DNA of 64,000 bases from Clostridia bacterium (lineage in GTDB: Bacteria; Bacillota; Clostridia; TANB77; CAG-508): the NCBI GenBank assembly GCA_017512025.1, contig JAFWHH010000012.1:248001-312000 (forward strand), given 5' to 3'. The position numbers were made by a program, and so were the translations under genes. The notes under the pieces were generated by a model. The model searched no databases, was not told where the DNA came from, and was given only the letters and a program-made list of their open reading frames with translations. Below are positions 24,478-32,345 of the stretch, piece after piece; positions within the stretch are counted from its first letter, which is position 1, and every line of letters begins with the position of its first letter.

Positions 24478-24484
24478 AAGGTAT

Positions 24485-24724
24485 ATGAACATGGAAATCC
24501 GTTCAGCGAGGCTCAAAGGTCGTGCGGTTAGCGTTACGCTCCGTGATGATCAGCAGGAAAACCTGCAGAAACTGTATGCGAAAGCAAAGGCACTCAGTGA
24601 TGACAGCTACAAGGCAGAGATTGTTCAGAAGGAACCGTTCATGAGAGTTATGATTACTTTCACTGAACCTTCTGTGGCAAAGAACCTGTTCACGTACCTG
24701 TCCAATATCATGATGCCGGTATAA
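24485..24724 (+). CDS. GC-richer orphan protein (79 aa)
   Basis: A 79-residue ORF at ATG 24485, 7 bases after GGAGGT. The predicted fold is small alpha/beta: RSARLKGRAVSVTLRDDQQ, a helix, then EPFMRVMITFTEPSVAKNLF. The gene next door (24922) has a comparable length and the same late pattern, a hydrophobic strand with VTF or ITF followed by a helix, so they may be distant paralogues. No family recognised. GC-rich codons (CTG, GTT, CCG, AAC). Own promoter, switch-like leader and terminator. Confidence 0.6.
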   Translation: MNMEIRSARLKGRAVSVTLRDDQQENLQKLYAKAKALSDDSYKAEIVQKEPFMRVMITFTEPSVAKNLFTYLSNIMMPV

Positions 24725-24760
24725 GAAGTAGGCCAAGCAATCTAACGATTTCAATAAATG

Positions 24761-24799
24761 CCCCTGCATAGTATGAAAGCTATGTGGGGGTGTTTTTTA
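24761..24799 (+). terminator. Intrinsic terminator
   Basis: CCCCTGCATAG (24761-24771) pairs with CTATGTGGGGG (24780-24790), then TGTTTTTT. Confidence 0.85.
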
Positions 24800-24811
24800 T
24801 AGGTAAACAGA

Positions 24812-24919
24812 TTGACATAATACAAAAATGATGCTAAAATTTATACATTAGTGCTTTTTATGAGCACCTTTTCCAGAAGGTGCTCACACCTTCGGAAAAG
24901 TTCTTTTTAGGAGGTGAGC
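24812..24919 (+). promoter_or_regulatory. Cassette promoter with terminator/antiterminator leader
   Basis: TTGACA (24812-24817), 17 bp, TGC-TAAAAT (24835-24840). Two mutually exclusive hairpins follow. An early one pairs TGAGCACCTT (24861-24870) with AAGGTGCTCA (24877-24886). A late one has CTTTTCC (24868-24874) with GGAAAAG (24894-24900) and inner GAAGGT/ACCTTC, directly followed by TTCTTTTT (24901-24908), a complete intrinsic terminator. GCTCAC (24882-24887) can also pair with GTGAGC (24914-24919) next to the ribosome-binding site. This is the clearest attenuator in the window. Confidence 0.75.
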
Positions 24920-24921
24920 AT

Positions 24922-25191
24922 ATGGGAAAGCTTAGATTGTATCCGACATACCGGGAGGATTTAAAGACGGCTCTTGTGTCTGTTCCGACATCACAGGAGT
25001 ATCTTAATCTTGGTGTTTACGAAGACGTGATTGAAGCTGCTGAAAACATTGGCTTTAAGTCTGTTACAAGTGAATCCAAGAAACCGCCGCGCTTTATCGG
25101 TACAAGCTTGGACGTGATTAAGGTCACATTCAACACTCTGGCTGATCTGGTACGCTTCAAGGCGTATGTTCAGGATAGCTATGAGGTATAG
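24922..25191 (+). CDS. GC-richer orphan protein (89 aa)
   Basis: An 89-residue ORF at ATG 24922 behind AGGAGGTGAGC. A small predicted alpha/beta protein (KLRLYPTYREDLKTALVSV at the start; DVIKVTFNTLADLVRFKAYV near the end). It resembles the preceding 79-residue product in layout, though identity is low. No family recognised. Transcription or translation is probably governed by the attenuator-like leader at 24861-24919. Followed by a terminator before asd. Confidence 0.6.
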   Translation: MGKLRLYPTYREDLKTALVSVPTSQEYLNLGVYEDVIEAAENIGFKSVTSESKKPPRFIGTSLDVIKVTFNTLADLVRFKAYVQDSYEV

Positions 25192-25203
25192 CAACCCCAT
25201 TTC

Positions 25204-25243
25204 AGAAAGACTGTCTCACCTTTGTGTGTGGGCGGTCTTTTCT
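25204..25243 (+). terminator. Intrinsic terminator
   Basis: AGAAAGAC...GCC-type stem: AGAAAGACTG (25204-25213) with CGGTCTTTTCT (25233-25243), partly G-U. Confidence 0.65.
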
Positions 25244-25334
25244 GATATATAAGAATAATATTAATCAGATTTAAATATAGGTAATAAACACCAGACTTTT
25301 TAATAAGATTTATAGAAAGGTTTGGTGATTTTTT

Positions 25335-26372
25335 ATGCAAAAATATAAGCTTGCTTTAATTGGAGCAACTGGAGTAGTGGGAGAGATAACAAGAAAAGTA
25401 TTGGAAGAATATAATCTACCAATTAGTGAATATAAATTCTTTGCTTCAAGTAAATCAGCAGGTAAGATAATAAGTTTTGATAATAGGGAATATGAAGTAC
25501 AAGAGCTAAGAGAAGATTCTTTTAATGAGAGATTTGATTATGCTATTTTTGTAGCAGGAAGTAAGGTATCAGAAAAATATATACCAATAGCTGTAGAGCA
25601 TGGATGCACATGTATAGATAATAGTAGCTTTTATAGAATGACAAAAGGAATACCTCTTGTAGTACCAGAGGTTAACTTGGATGATATAGACCATAATGAA
25701 GGGATAGTAGCTAATCCAAATTGCTCTACAATTGAAGCAGCAGTAGTTCTTAGTCCACTTGATAGAGCTTATAGAATCAAAAGGATTGTTTATTCTACAT
25801 ATCAAGCTGTATCAGGAGCAGGAATGGGAGGTATAAAGGATTTACAATCTGGAATAGAAAAGTATATTCATGGGAATAATTATGAATTAAATAAGTTTCC
25901 CTATGAAATATTTAATAATTGTATTCCGCAGATAGGAGAGTTTGAAGATGATAGATATACTTCTGAAGAGCATAAGATGATAGATGAAACAAGAAAGATA
26001 CTTAAAAGGTCCAGTCTTCCAATTACAGCAACTACTGTTAGAGTACCAGTATTTAATTCTCATAGTGAATCTATCAACATTGAGTTTGAGAAAGAGTATG
26101 AGATAAATGACTTAATAGAGACACTAAAATTAGCACCAGGAATTACGATTAAAGATGATATAGCAAATAATATTTATCCAATGCAGATGGATACCAATAA
26201 CCAAGATAAAGTATATGTGGGAAGAATAAGAAGAGATTATAGCATAAAGTCTGGTGTTAATTTATGGGTAGTAGCAGATAATGTAAGAAAAGGAGCTGCT
26301 ACTAATGCCGTACAAATATTAGAAGGATTAATAGATAGAAGGGATAGAATTAATAATAGAAAAGATTTTTAA
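25335..26372 (+). CDS. asd: Aspartate-semialdehyde dehydrogenase
   Basis: Reduces aspartyl phosphate to aspartate semialdehyde with NADPH, the branch point to lysine/DAP and threonine/methionine. The N-terminal nucleotide site is LIGATGVVGEITRKVL (9-24), the catalytic cysteine is in ANPNCSTIEA, and SGAGMGGIKDL follows. 345 residues, normal length. ATG 25335 follows AAAGGTTTGGTG. Together with dapA and dapB downstream it forms a lysine/DAP gene cluster, with intergenic gaps of about 120 and 40 bases. DAP also feeds dipicolinate synthesis in spores, linking it to dpaB at 31029. Confidence 0.95.
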   Translation: MQKYKLALIGATGVVGEITRKVLEEYNLPISEYKFFASSKSAGKIISFDNREYEVQELREDSFNERFDYAIFVAGSKVSEKYIPIAVEHGCTCIDNSSFYRMTKGIPLVVPEVNLDDIDHNEGIVANPNCSTIEAAVVLSPLDRAYRIKRIVYSTYQAVSGAGMGGIKDLQSGIEKYIHGNNYELNKFPYEIFNNCIPQIGEFEDDRYTSEEHKMIDETRKILKRSSLPITATTVRVPVFNSHSESINIEFEKEYEINDLIETLKLAPGITIKDDIANNIYPMQMDTNNQDKVYVGRIRRDYSIKSGVNLWVVADNVRKGAATNAVQILEGLIDRRDRINNRKDF

Positions 26373-26491
26373 TTTTATGTATTGATATAATTTGTTAAGT
26401 ATTATATAAATAAAGTATTAGTATAGCGAACTTAATTAAGTTGCTACCTAAATGAGAAAGAATTCGTATTTAATATAAAGGAGGAATTCTT

Positions 26492-27370
26492 ATGAAAAAT
26501 ATTATTTTTAAAGGATGCGGAACGGCAATCGCTACACCATTTAATGAGAACGGTGTAAATTTTGAGGTATTTGGAGATTTAATAGAAAACCAAATATCAG
26601 AGGGAGTAGACGCTATTATAGTCTGTGGTACAACAGGAGAAGCGGCTACAATGACTGAACAAGAGAGAAAGGATACTATTAAGTTTGTAGTAGACAAAGT
26701 AGCTGGTAGAATACCAGTAATAGCAGGAACAGGTTCTAATAATACTGCAGCTGCTATTGAAATGACAAAGTATGTAGAGTCTATAGGAGTAGATGGAGCA
26801 TTAGTAGTAACTCCATACTATAACAAGACAACACAAAAAGGATTAGTAGAGCACTATAAAGCTATAGCAAGTAGTACTAAATTACCTATTATAGTTTATA
26901 GTGTACCAAGTAGAACAGGAGTTAATGTTGCTCCAGATACATGTTTAGAATTATCTAAGATAGAAAACATAGTTGCTATAAAAGAAGCAAGTGGTAATAT
27001 TTCACAAGTAGCTAAGATAGCTTCTTTATGTGGTGATAACTTAAATATATATTCTGGTAATGATGATCAAATTGTTCCAGTATTATCAGTAGGTGGTATA
27101 GGAGTTATATCAGTACTTTCAAATGTATATCCAAAGTATACACATGAAATGGTATATGACTATTTAGAAGGTAATGTAGCAGAAGCTACTAAGAAACAAC
27201 TAGCTTGTTTAAATGTAGTTGATAATCTATTTAGTGAAGTAAATCCAATACCAGTAAAAGCAGCTCTTAACATGAAGGGATATGATTATGGTATTCCAAG
27301 ATTACCATTAATTGAAATGAGTGAGAATAAGAAAGCTGACTTAAAGAAAGCAATGGAAGAATTTGAGTAA
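26492..27370 (+). CDS. dapA: 4-hydroxy-tetrahydrodipicolinate synthase
   Basis: Condenses pyruvate and aspartate semialdehyde. TIM-barrel aldolase with the GTTGEAATMT motif (46-55), VVTPYYNK with the catalytic Tyr, and the Schiff-base lysine in VAIKEASGN (Lys164). 292 residues. ATG 26492 follows AAAGGAGG. The gap to asd carries no riboswitch that I can recognise (no lysine L-box features). Its product is used by DapB, encoded next, and its cyclic product is the precursor of dipicolinic acid. Confidence 0.96.
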   Translation: MKNIIFKGCGTAIATPFNENGVNFEVFGDLIENQISEGVDAIIVCGTTGEAATMTEQERKDTIKFVVDKVAGRIPVIAGTGSNNTAAAIEMTKYVESIGVDGALVVTPYYNKTTQKGLVEHYKAIASSTKLPIIVYSVPSRTGVNVAPDTCLELSKIENIVAIKEASGNISQVAKIASLCGDNLNIYSGNDDQIVPVLSVGGIGVISVLSNVYPKYTHEMVYDYLEGNVAEATKKQLACLNVVDNLFSEVNPIPVKAALNMKGYDYGIPRLPLIEMSENKKADLKKAMEEFE

Positions 27371-27372
27371 AT

Positions 27373-27402
27373 AAAAGAGCTCTAGCTTGAGCTCTTTTGT
27401 AG
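27373..27402 (+). terminator. Hairpin between dapA and dapB
   Basis: AAAAGAGCTC (27373-27382) pairs with GAGCTCTTTT (27389-27398). It is terminator-like, so dapB expression may be reduced relative to dapA; no separate dapB promoter is visible in the short gap. Confidence 0.7.
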
Positions 27403-27411
27403 GAGGATTTT

Positions 27412-28164
27412 ATGATTAAAGTATTAATAAATGGTTGCAATGGTAAAATGGGACAAGAAGTTGCTAAGATAGTTAATAGTGATGAAGAATGTGTTCTAGC
27501 TTGTGGAGTTGATAAAGAAAATACGGGCGAATATAATTTTCCAGTATATACAAATTGTAATGAGATTAAAGAAGAGGTTGATGTAATAATAGATTTTTCT
27601 ATTCCAGTTGCTACAATGAATATTGTTAAGTATGCCGAGTCAAAAAAGATTCCAATTGTTATTGCAACAACGGGATTAAGCGAGGAGCAAGAAGCGGAGA
27701 TTAGAGAGGTATCAAAGAACGTTCCTGTATTTAAATCAGCTAATATGTCTTTTGATATTAATTTAATGTGTAGAATAGCAGCTAACTTAGCTAAACAATT
27801 ATCTGGTAATGATATAGAGATAGTTGAAACACACCACAATAGAAAAATAGACGCTCCAAGTGGTACAGCAATGTTACTTGCTGATTCAATTAATAAAGCT
27901 CTTGATAATTCAATGTCATACGAATTTAATAGACATGATAAACATGAGAAGAGAAGTAAAAATGAAATTGGAATAAGCTCTATTAGAGGTGGAAATATAG
28001 TAGGAGAGCACTCTGTTATATTCTTTAGCGAAAACGAGAGCTTTGAAATAAAACATACATCATATTCAAGAAGTGTATTTGCTGATGGTGCTGTTAAAGC
28101 TGCTAAGTTTATGGTAAATAGTAAATTTGAAAATGGCTTTTATGATATGAATGATATAAAATAG
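27412..28164 (+). CDS. dapB: 4-hydroxy-tetrahydrodipicolinate reductase
   Basis: Reduces the DapA product with NAD(P)H. The N-terminal Rossmann motif is INGCNGKMGQEVAK (about 5-18), and the substrate/catalytic motif is ETHHNRKIDAPSGTA (about 140-154). 250 residues, normal length. ATG 27412 follows TAGGAGGA. Third gene of the asd-dapA-dapB cluster. There is no terminator after it; the promoter of the rubrerythrin gene must lie in the 28165-28253 gap. Confidence 0.95.
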   Translation: MIKVLINGCNGKMGQEVAKIVNSDEECVLACGVDKENTGEYNFPVYTNCNEIKEEVDVIIDFSIPVATMNIVKYAESKKIPIVIATTGLSEEQEAEIREVSKNVPVFKSANMSFDINLMCRIAANLAKQLSGNDIEIVETHHNRKIDAPSGTAMLLADSINKALDNSMSYEFNRHDKHEKRSKNEIGISSIRGGNIVGEHSVIFFSENESFEIKHTSYSRSVFADGAVKAAKFMVNSKFENGFYDMNDIK

Positions 28165-28253
28165 TTGAAAATGGATATAATGTTTTATATAATGAGTTCA
28201 AATTTCAGATATAAATATATATCTGTTCAAATTTAATTATGGAGGTAAGAAAG

Positions 28254-28793
28254 ATGGAATTAAAAGGATCTAAAACAGAAGCTAATTTAATGGCTGCATT
28301 TGCTGGGGAGTCTCAAGCAAGAAATAAATATACTTATTACGCAAGTAAAGCTAAAAAGGAAGGATATGAGCAAATAGCTGCTATTTTCTTAGAAACAGCA
28401 GAAAATGAAAAAGAGCATGCTAAAATTTGGTTTAAATTACTTCATGATGGAGATGTACCAACAACAACAGTAAACTTAAAAGATGCTGCTGATGGTGAAA
28501 ACTTCGAATGGACAGATATGTATGCAGGATTTGCTAAAACAGCTAAAGAAGAAGGATTTGATAGAATAGCTTATTTATTTGAAGCTGTTGGAAAAATAGA
28601 AAAAGAGCATGAAGCAAGATACAGAAAATTATTAGAGAATGTAGAAGATGGATTAGTATTTAGTAAAGACGGAGATAAAATTTGGAAATGTAGAAACTGT
28701 GGACACATTTGCATTGGTAAAGAAGCACCAGCTGTATGTCCAGTATGTAATCATCCACAAGCATTCTTTGAAATTAATGCAGAAAACTATTAA
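28254..28793 (+). CDS. rbr: Rubrerythrin
   Basis: Diiron peroxidase of anaerobes that reduces hydrogen peroxide, protecting the cell from oxygen stress. The ferritin-like diiron domain has [10 protein letters not shown] (about 15-24), ENEKEH and [11 protein letters not shown] ligand motifs; the C-terminal rubredoxin domain has CRNCG and [11 protein letters not shown]. 179 residues. ATG 28254 with GGAGGT at 28240-28245 is preferred over ATG 28239, which overlaps that site. Single-gene unit with a terminator at 28801. Confidence 0.94.
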   Translation: MELKGSKTEANLMAAFAGESQARNKYTYYASKAKKEGYEQIAAIFLETAENEKEHAKIWFKLLHDGDVPTTTVNLKDAADGENFEWTDMYAGFAKTAKEEGFDRIAYLFEAVGKIEKEHEARYRKLLENVEDGLVFSKDGDKIWKCRNCGHICIGKEAPAVCPVCNHPQAFFEINAENY

Positions 28794-28800
28794 TAATCAA

Positions 28801-28840
28801 AATGAGCAACCTCCAAGGAGAAGGCTGCTCATTTTTTTGT
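28801..28840. terminator. Bidirectional terminator
   Basis: AATGAGCA (28801-28808) pairs with TGCTCATT (28826-28833), then TTTTT; on the minus strand an equal T run ends the orphan gene. Confidence 0.75.
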
Positions 28841-28845
28841 CCTCA

Positions 28846-29283
28846 TTAAACAACAGTAATCGTTTTTACCCAATCCGGCTTTTTTTTAAATTCAAGGCCG
28901 AGATAGGATTGCGATAAATCAACGACTTCCCATACGTATTCCTGCTTTTCGTACAAAGCCCTGACTTTCTCGATTACCTGGACTGCTTTGTCTTCATCAA
29001 TTGCATAGCACACAAGAATGAATCCATTGATGTCATAGAACACATCTCTTGTACAGCATTCCTTAATTGTGTCGGCCATTTCTTTGGTGAAGAGCCTAGC
29101 AGCAGCGATAGTCTCAGGCAAAGCTTTGATAGGAACAGTATAGTGATCTGATGCACCGCGGGCAAGAGGACCCTCAATTTCGTGATCATGGTAGAAGCCA
29201 AAATCAATTCGGACACGATTATTTACCCATGCCCTCAGATGACAAAAGGCGTGAATGATCACCTCGTTATTTCCGTTATCCAT
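28846..29283 (-). CDS. Orphan paralogue 1 of a three-gene family (145 aa)
   Basis: A 145-residue soluble protein, GC-richer than rbr. It shares a layout with the genes at 29446 and 30021: an N-terminal beta-rich stretch (VRIDFGFYHDHE...), a LPET-type motif (here ALPETIAAARLFTKEM), then helical segments (EDKAVQVIEKVRALYEKQ). The start ATG is at 29283 behind GAGGAGGTTT. Promoter and leader match those of its two paralogues (29284-29380). Function unknown; the three tandem copies with the same control sequence suggest expansion for diversified binding. Confidence 0.6.
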   Translation of the reverse strand: MDNGNNEVIIHAFCHLRAWVNNRVRIDFGFYHDHEIEGPLARGASDHYTVPIKALPETIAAARLFTKEMADTIKECCTRDVFYDINGFILVCYAIDEDKAVQVIEKVRALYEKQEYVWEVVDLSQSYLGLEFKKKPDWVKTITVV

Positions 29284-29316
29284 AAATGAAACCTCCTCTG
29301 TAGATACTGTTTGGAA

Positions 29317-29380
29317 ACGGGTGGCTGGGTATATTTTCCCAGATAGGGAATATTATACCATGAATTATGTATAATAGCAA
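29317..29380 (-). promoter_or_regulatory. Promoter and conserved leader element, copy 1
   Basis: On the minus strand, TTGCTA (29380-29375), 17 bp, TGG-TATAAT (29357-29352), then CTGGG/CCCAG hairpin and ACCCGT. The -35, spacer and hairpin are nearly the same as in copies 2 and 3, except the loop and trailing bases. Confidence 0.65.
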
Positions 29381-29445
29381 ATAGAGAGCGACGGAGCAGA
29401 CACCATGCGGCATCTGCTCCGATTGTTTGTGTGTTATTCTGTTGA

Positions 29446-29877
29446 TCATTTCCGACGATTTTTAGTCAGCGGGGCTGCCCGAAAGCGTGTAGATGCAGAC
29501 TTAGGTGTAGCTTCGCTTTGATAAAGCCTATCGAACTTTGGTTTAAGATGGTATTCCTCAAGAACCTTAGTGACGATTGCTTCAAACTTGCCCAAATCCG
29601 CAAATGAACAGGTCGCTATCAGATCATCCAGCAGACTGATACTTATACCAGTATCCTTACATGCAGCTTTCATCTTCTCTGTAAATTCGATAGCAAATTC
29701 ACGAGTTTCAGGAAGTGCATTTTCAGGAAGTGGCGCCTGGCGTAGAAAACCTTCATCAGCATTATTAGTTCGAATATTGAAAAATGCTCTAGTAGCTGAT
29801 CCCTGATTTTTCACGCGGTAAGAAACAGACACACAAATATTCTCATATCGAGAAATTCTTTCAACACCGTTTTCCAT
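29446..29877 (-). CDS. Orphan paralogue 2 (143 aa)
   Basis: A 143-residue protein sharing the family pattern: beta-rich start (NICVSVSYRVKNQGSATRAF), the motif ALPETREFAIEFTEKM (about residues 54-69), and a following helical domain (LGKFEAIVTKVLEEYHLKP). It ends in a basic tail (TRFRAAPLTKNRRK). ATG 29877 behind AAGGAGG. GC-rich codon use. Own promoter with the conserved leader. Function unknown. Confidence 0.6.
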   Translation of the reverse strand: MENGVERISRYENICVSVSYRVKNQGSATRAFFNIRTNNADEGFLRQAPLPENALPETREFAIEFTEKMKAACKDTGISISLLDDLIATCSFADLGKFEAIVTKVLEEYHLKPKFDRLYQSEATPKSASTRFRAAPLTKNRRK

Positions 29878-29905
29878 TATAAAACCTCCTTGTTCAAATA
29901 AAAAA

Positions 29906-29968
29906 CGGGGCGGCTGGGACCATTTGCCCAGGTAGGAGAATTATATCATAAATTATGTAAAATAGCAA
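29906..29968 (-). promoter_or_regulatory. Promoter and conserved leader element, copy 2
   Basis: On the minus strand, TTGCTA (29968-29963), 17 bp, TGA-TATAAT (29945-29940), then CTGGG (hairpin) CCCAG, GCCGCCCCG and TTTTTT, resembling a short terminator. Confidence 0.65.
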
Positions 29969-29970
29969 AT

Positions 29971-30003
29971 AAGCAGACACCCAGCGGCATCTGCTTATTT
30001 TTC
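29971..30003 (-). terminator. Terminator of the 257-aa orphan gene
   Basis: AAGCAGA (29971-29977) pairs with TCTGCTT (29990-29996). On the minus strand it follows the stop of the gene at 30021. It abuts the -35 of the next cassette. A comparable hairpin (29392-29421) follows the 29446 gene. Confidence 0.6.
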
Positions 30004-30020
30004 TTGTCAGTATGATAGAA

Positions 30021-30794
30021 TCAACCGACACAGTATTTGCGAAGATCAACATTGGGATAATAGTAACCAGGACCACCAGAGAAAGCAACAAATGTAAGCT
30101 TGCAGCCCAGCTTCTTGGCTGTCTTTTGCATGTAGTACAGAATCTTGTCAACTGCCGTGCATTCAATCGTGTGAATTGTATAGCCCCACAGCTCCTCAGA
30201 AACAATTCCAGTATTAGGAAATCTGAGATCAGCATAGTGTGTATCATCCAGGGAAACACAGAAGCTATCAGAAAATCTGAAAAGCTCGGGATCCACAAAA
30301 TTGACATTACTCACTGCTGAAAGGGGAAGACCTGCACTGTTGTCGCTGTAGCTGATACGAAGCCGGTAACCAAGTGTGCCATTGCTCAGAATATCGGGAG
30401 TGACAGAGCAGCAGACGTTATAGTTTGTAAACGGCTTGCGATGCTCAATCTTAACACCCATTTTCTGTGCAGCAATCTTCATTTTCTTAACGAAGTCCTC
30501 GATAGGCTTGAGGCCATATGTTGCCAGAAACGTAAGTGCATCACCCAGTGTTACCTCACTACTGTACTCTGTGAGTGCAACAATATCATCTTCAAGCAGC
30601 TTGGTGAACTTACTTGCAAGCTCATATGTCTTTTCTGTATACGTCAAGTGCTTACGTGTCATGTGAATGGGGTCGTCGTCTTCGTCTCTCTTATAGCTGA
30701 TGTTAAGCCCATAGCTGTTATCATCAACTTTAAGGATTGAATACGAGATGGTGAGATTATCCTCTAATCTTTGCTTATTTGTTCCGTTTTTCAT
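30021..30794 (-). CDS. Orphan paralogue 3, duplicated form (257 aa)
   Basis: A 257-residue protein that looks like two copies of the family domain. The first half has NLTISYSILKVDDNSYGLNI, then YTEKTYELASKFTKLLEDDI and a helical end; the second half repeats the beta stretch (LGYRLRISYSDNSAGLPL) and a FRFSDSFCVSLDD region with a helix (VDKILYYMQKTAKKLGCKL). A C-terminal YYPNVDLRKYCVG tail follows. ATG 30794 behind AAAGGAGG. Same promoter/leader type as its two smaller paralogues. Function unknown. Confidence 0.6.
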   Translation of the reverse strand: MKNGTNKQRLEDNLTISYSILKVDDNSYGLNISYKRDEDDDPIHMTRKHLTYTEKTYELASKFTKLLEDDIVALTEYSSEVTLGDALTFLATYGLKPIEDFVKKMKIAAQKMGVKIEHRKPFTNYNVCCSVTPDILSNGTLGYRLRISYSDNSAGLPLSAVSNVNFVDPELFRFSDSFCVSLDDTHYADLRFPNTGIVSEELWGYTIHTIECTAVDKILYYMQKTAKKLGCKLTFVAFSGGPGYYYPNVDLRKYCVG

Positions 30795-30819
30795 TTTGAA
30801 ACCTCCTTTTGTTCTACAA

Positions 30820-30889
30820 GGAAAAACGGGCGGCTGGGTCCATTTGCCCAGATAGGAGGTATTATATCATGAATTATGTAAAATAGCAA
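30820..30889 (-). promoter_or_regulatory. Promoter and conserved leader element, copy 3
   Basis: On the minus strand, TTGCTA (30889-30884), 17 bp, TGA-TATAAT (30866-30861), ACCTCCT, then CTGGG/CCCAG hairpin, GCCGCCCG and TTTTT. The core sequence TGGGCAAATGG is shared with copy 2. Confidence 0.65.
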
Positions 30890-30915
30890 TAAAGTATATA
30901 TAAAATACATAATAG

Positions 30916-30941
30916 GTTTACGCCGCAGAGATTATTTTTGA
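30916..30941 (+). repeat. 26-bp dispersed repeat, copy 1
   Basis: GTTTACGCC-gca-GAGATTATTTTTGA matches 33490-33515 except for three central bases. It lies about 90 bp before dpaB. Confidence 0.5.
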
Positions 30942-31028
30942 CTTATGTAACAAATTCGAGCAGAAAATATATGTAAATAATCAAAAAAACGACATTTATC
31001 ATAGTATATAAGAGGGAAGGAGGTAGAT

Positions 31029-31607
31029 ATGAATTTTAAAGGGAAAAGAATAGGAATAACAATGACAGGGTCTTTTTGTACATTTTCAAAAGTTATAGAG
31101 CAGATAAGGGAACTTGCTAAAAGAGGAGCAGATATTATTCCAATAATGTCGTTTAATAGCAGCAAGCTTGATACTAAGTTTGGAAAAGCAAAAGATTTTG
31201 TATCTGAAATAGAGCAGATATCGGGGAAGAAAGTAATAGATACAATACAAGGAGCAGAGCCAATTGGACCAAAGAAGATGACAGATATTATGCTTGTTGC
31301 ACCATGCTCTGGGAATACAATAGCTAAAATTGCCAATAATATAATTGATACACCAGCTACAATGGCAATTAAATCTCATCTTAGAAATGAGAATCCGGTA
31401 GTAATTGCTATATCAACTAATGATGGATTATCTGGATCTGCAGAGAATATTGGTAAGTTACTAAATAGAAATAACTTTTTCTTTGTTCCATTTAGACAAG
31501 ATAATCCAATTACTAAGCCAAGATCACTTGTTTTTGATGAAAAATATATAATTAATACAATTGAGGAAGCACTTGAAAATAGACAACTTCAGCCAATTTT
31601 ATCATGA
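31029..31607 (+). CDS. dpaB: Dipicolinate synthase subunit B
   Basis: Flavoprotein-like subunit of the enzyme that oxidises the DapA product to dipicolinic acid, the Ca-chelated small molecule of endospore cores. Family features: KRIGITMTGSFCTFSKV at the start, GADIIPIMSFNS, DIMLVAPCSGNTIAKIANNI, then DGLSGSAENIGKLL with FVPFRQDNP. 192 residues. ATG 31029 follows GGAAGGAGG. Subunit A is not in this window, so the operon of B. subtilis type is not intact here. In mother-cell expression a SigK-type promoter would be expected, but I could not identify one. Confidence 0.93.
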   Translation: MNFKGKRIGITMTGSFCTFSKVIEQIRELAKRGADIIPIMSFNSSKLDTKFGKAKDFVSEIEQISGKKVIDTIQGAEPIGPKKMTDIMLVAPCSGNTIAKIANNIIDTPATMAIKSHLRNENPVVIAISTNDGLSGSAENIGKLLNRNNFFFVPFRQDNPITKPRSLVFDEKYIINTIEEALENRQLQPILS

Positions 31608-31634
31608 ATATGGTAGAGCAAATAGAGTATAATA

Positions 31635-31728
31635 TTTGACAAATATATACATATGATGTATAATATGTATTAGATAGTCAAATGACAATAAAATACATTT
31701 GAATTGTGAGATGTATATAATTGTCAAA
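31635..31728 (+). promoter_or_regulatory. AbiEi promoter with paired inverted-repeat operator
   Basis: TTGACA (31636-31641), 17 bp, TATAAT (31659-31664). An 18-base element (31635-31652) overlapping the -35 has an inverted copy at 31711-31728 with one mismatch. Known AbiEi antitoxins bind inverted repeats in their own promoter, so these are likely operators. Confidence 0.7.
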
Positions 31729-31760
31729 AAATGATTATAATCAGATAGGAGGTGAGTACT

Positions 31761-32345
31761 ATGACACCAGTAGATAAAATTAAAGAATTAATTAAAAAGA
31801 ATAACGGAATAATTACAACAAAGATGCTTTCTGAAAACAATATTCATAGACAATACTTAAAACAGTTAGTTGATGAAGGTTATGTTGTACAATGTGCAAG
31901 GGGAGTTTATTCTCTACCAGACATATATTTAGATGAGTACTATTTAACAACTTGTGCCTATAGCAATGCGATATACTCTCATAGTACTGCACTATATCTA
32001 TATGATCTAACAGATAGAACTCCAATGGCTCTTGATGTTACATTCCCAAGTAACGTAAGACCAGATAACTTTATGATTAATGCTCACTATATCAATAAAG
32101 AGCGTTTTGAATTAGGTGCTACAACAATGAAGAGGGAAGATGGTACAGAGATTAGAGTATATAACTTAGAGAGAACTATATGCGATATTATTAGAGACAG
32201 AAATAAAATAGATTCTCAGATATTTAATGATGCTATTAAAGGATATATGAAACGTAGTGATAAAAACTTAAACTTACTATACGAGTATGCTAAAATATTT
32301 GGTATTTCTAAAATATTAAAAATGTACTTAGAAGTATTATCTTAA
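31761..32345 (+). CDS. AbiEi-type antitoxin/regulator
   Basis: Type IV antitoxin of the AbiEi family, 194 residues. Residues 1-55 form the winged HTH (KELIKKNNGIITTKMLSENN... YLKQLVDEGYVVQCARGVY), the rest is the C-terminal domain with YSNAIYSHSTALYLYDLTDRTP and YNLERTICDIIRD. It represses its own operon and counters the AbiEii nucleotidyltransferase. ATG 31761 stands 7 bases after AGGAGGT (31747-31753). Unusually the toxin gene does not overlap: a terminator and 168 bp separate them. Confidence 0.85.
   Translation: MTPVDKIKELIKKNNGIITTKMLSENNIHRQYLKQLVDEGYVVQCARGVYSLPDIYLDEYYLTTCAYSNAIYSHSTALYLYDLTDRTPMALDVTFPSNVRPDNFMINAHYINKERFELGATTMKREDGTEIRVYNLERTICDIIRDRNKIDSQIFNDAIKGYMKRSDKNLNLLYEYAKIFGISKILKMYLEVLS

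Noticed and set aside
26373..26491. Lysine riboswitch before dapA
   Set aside because: The gap is only ~120 bp and shows none of the conserved lysine-riboswitch segments.
30854..30860. ACCTCCT as an anti-RBS for the orphan at 30021
   Set aside because: It lies directly after the -10 box, so most of it should precede the transcription start and not be in the RNA; the same holds for ACCTCC after the -10 at 55538-55543.
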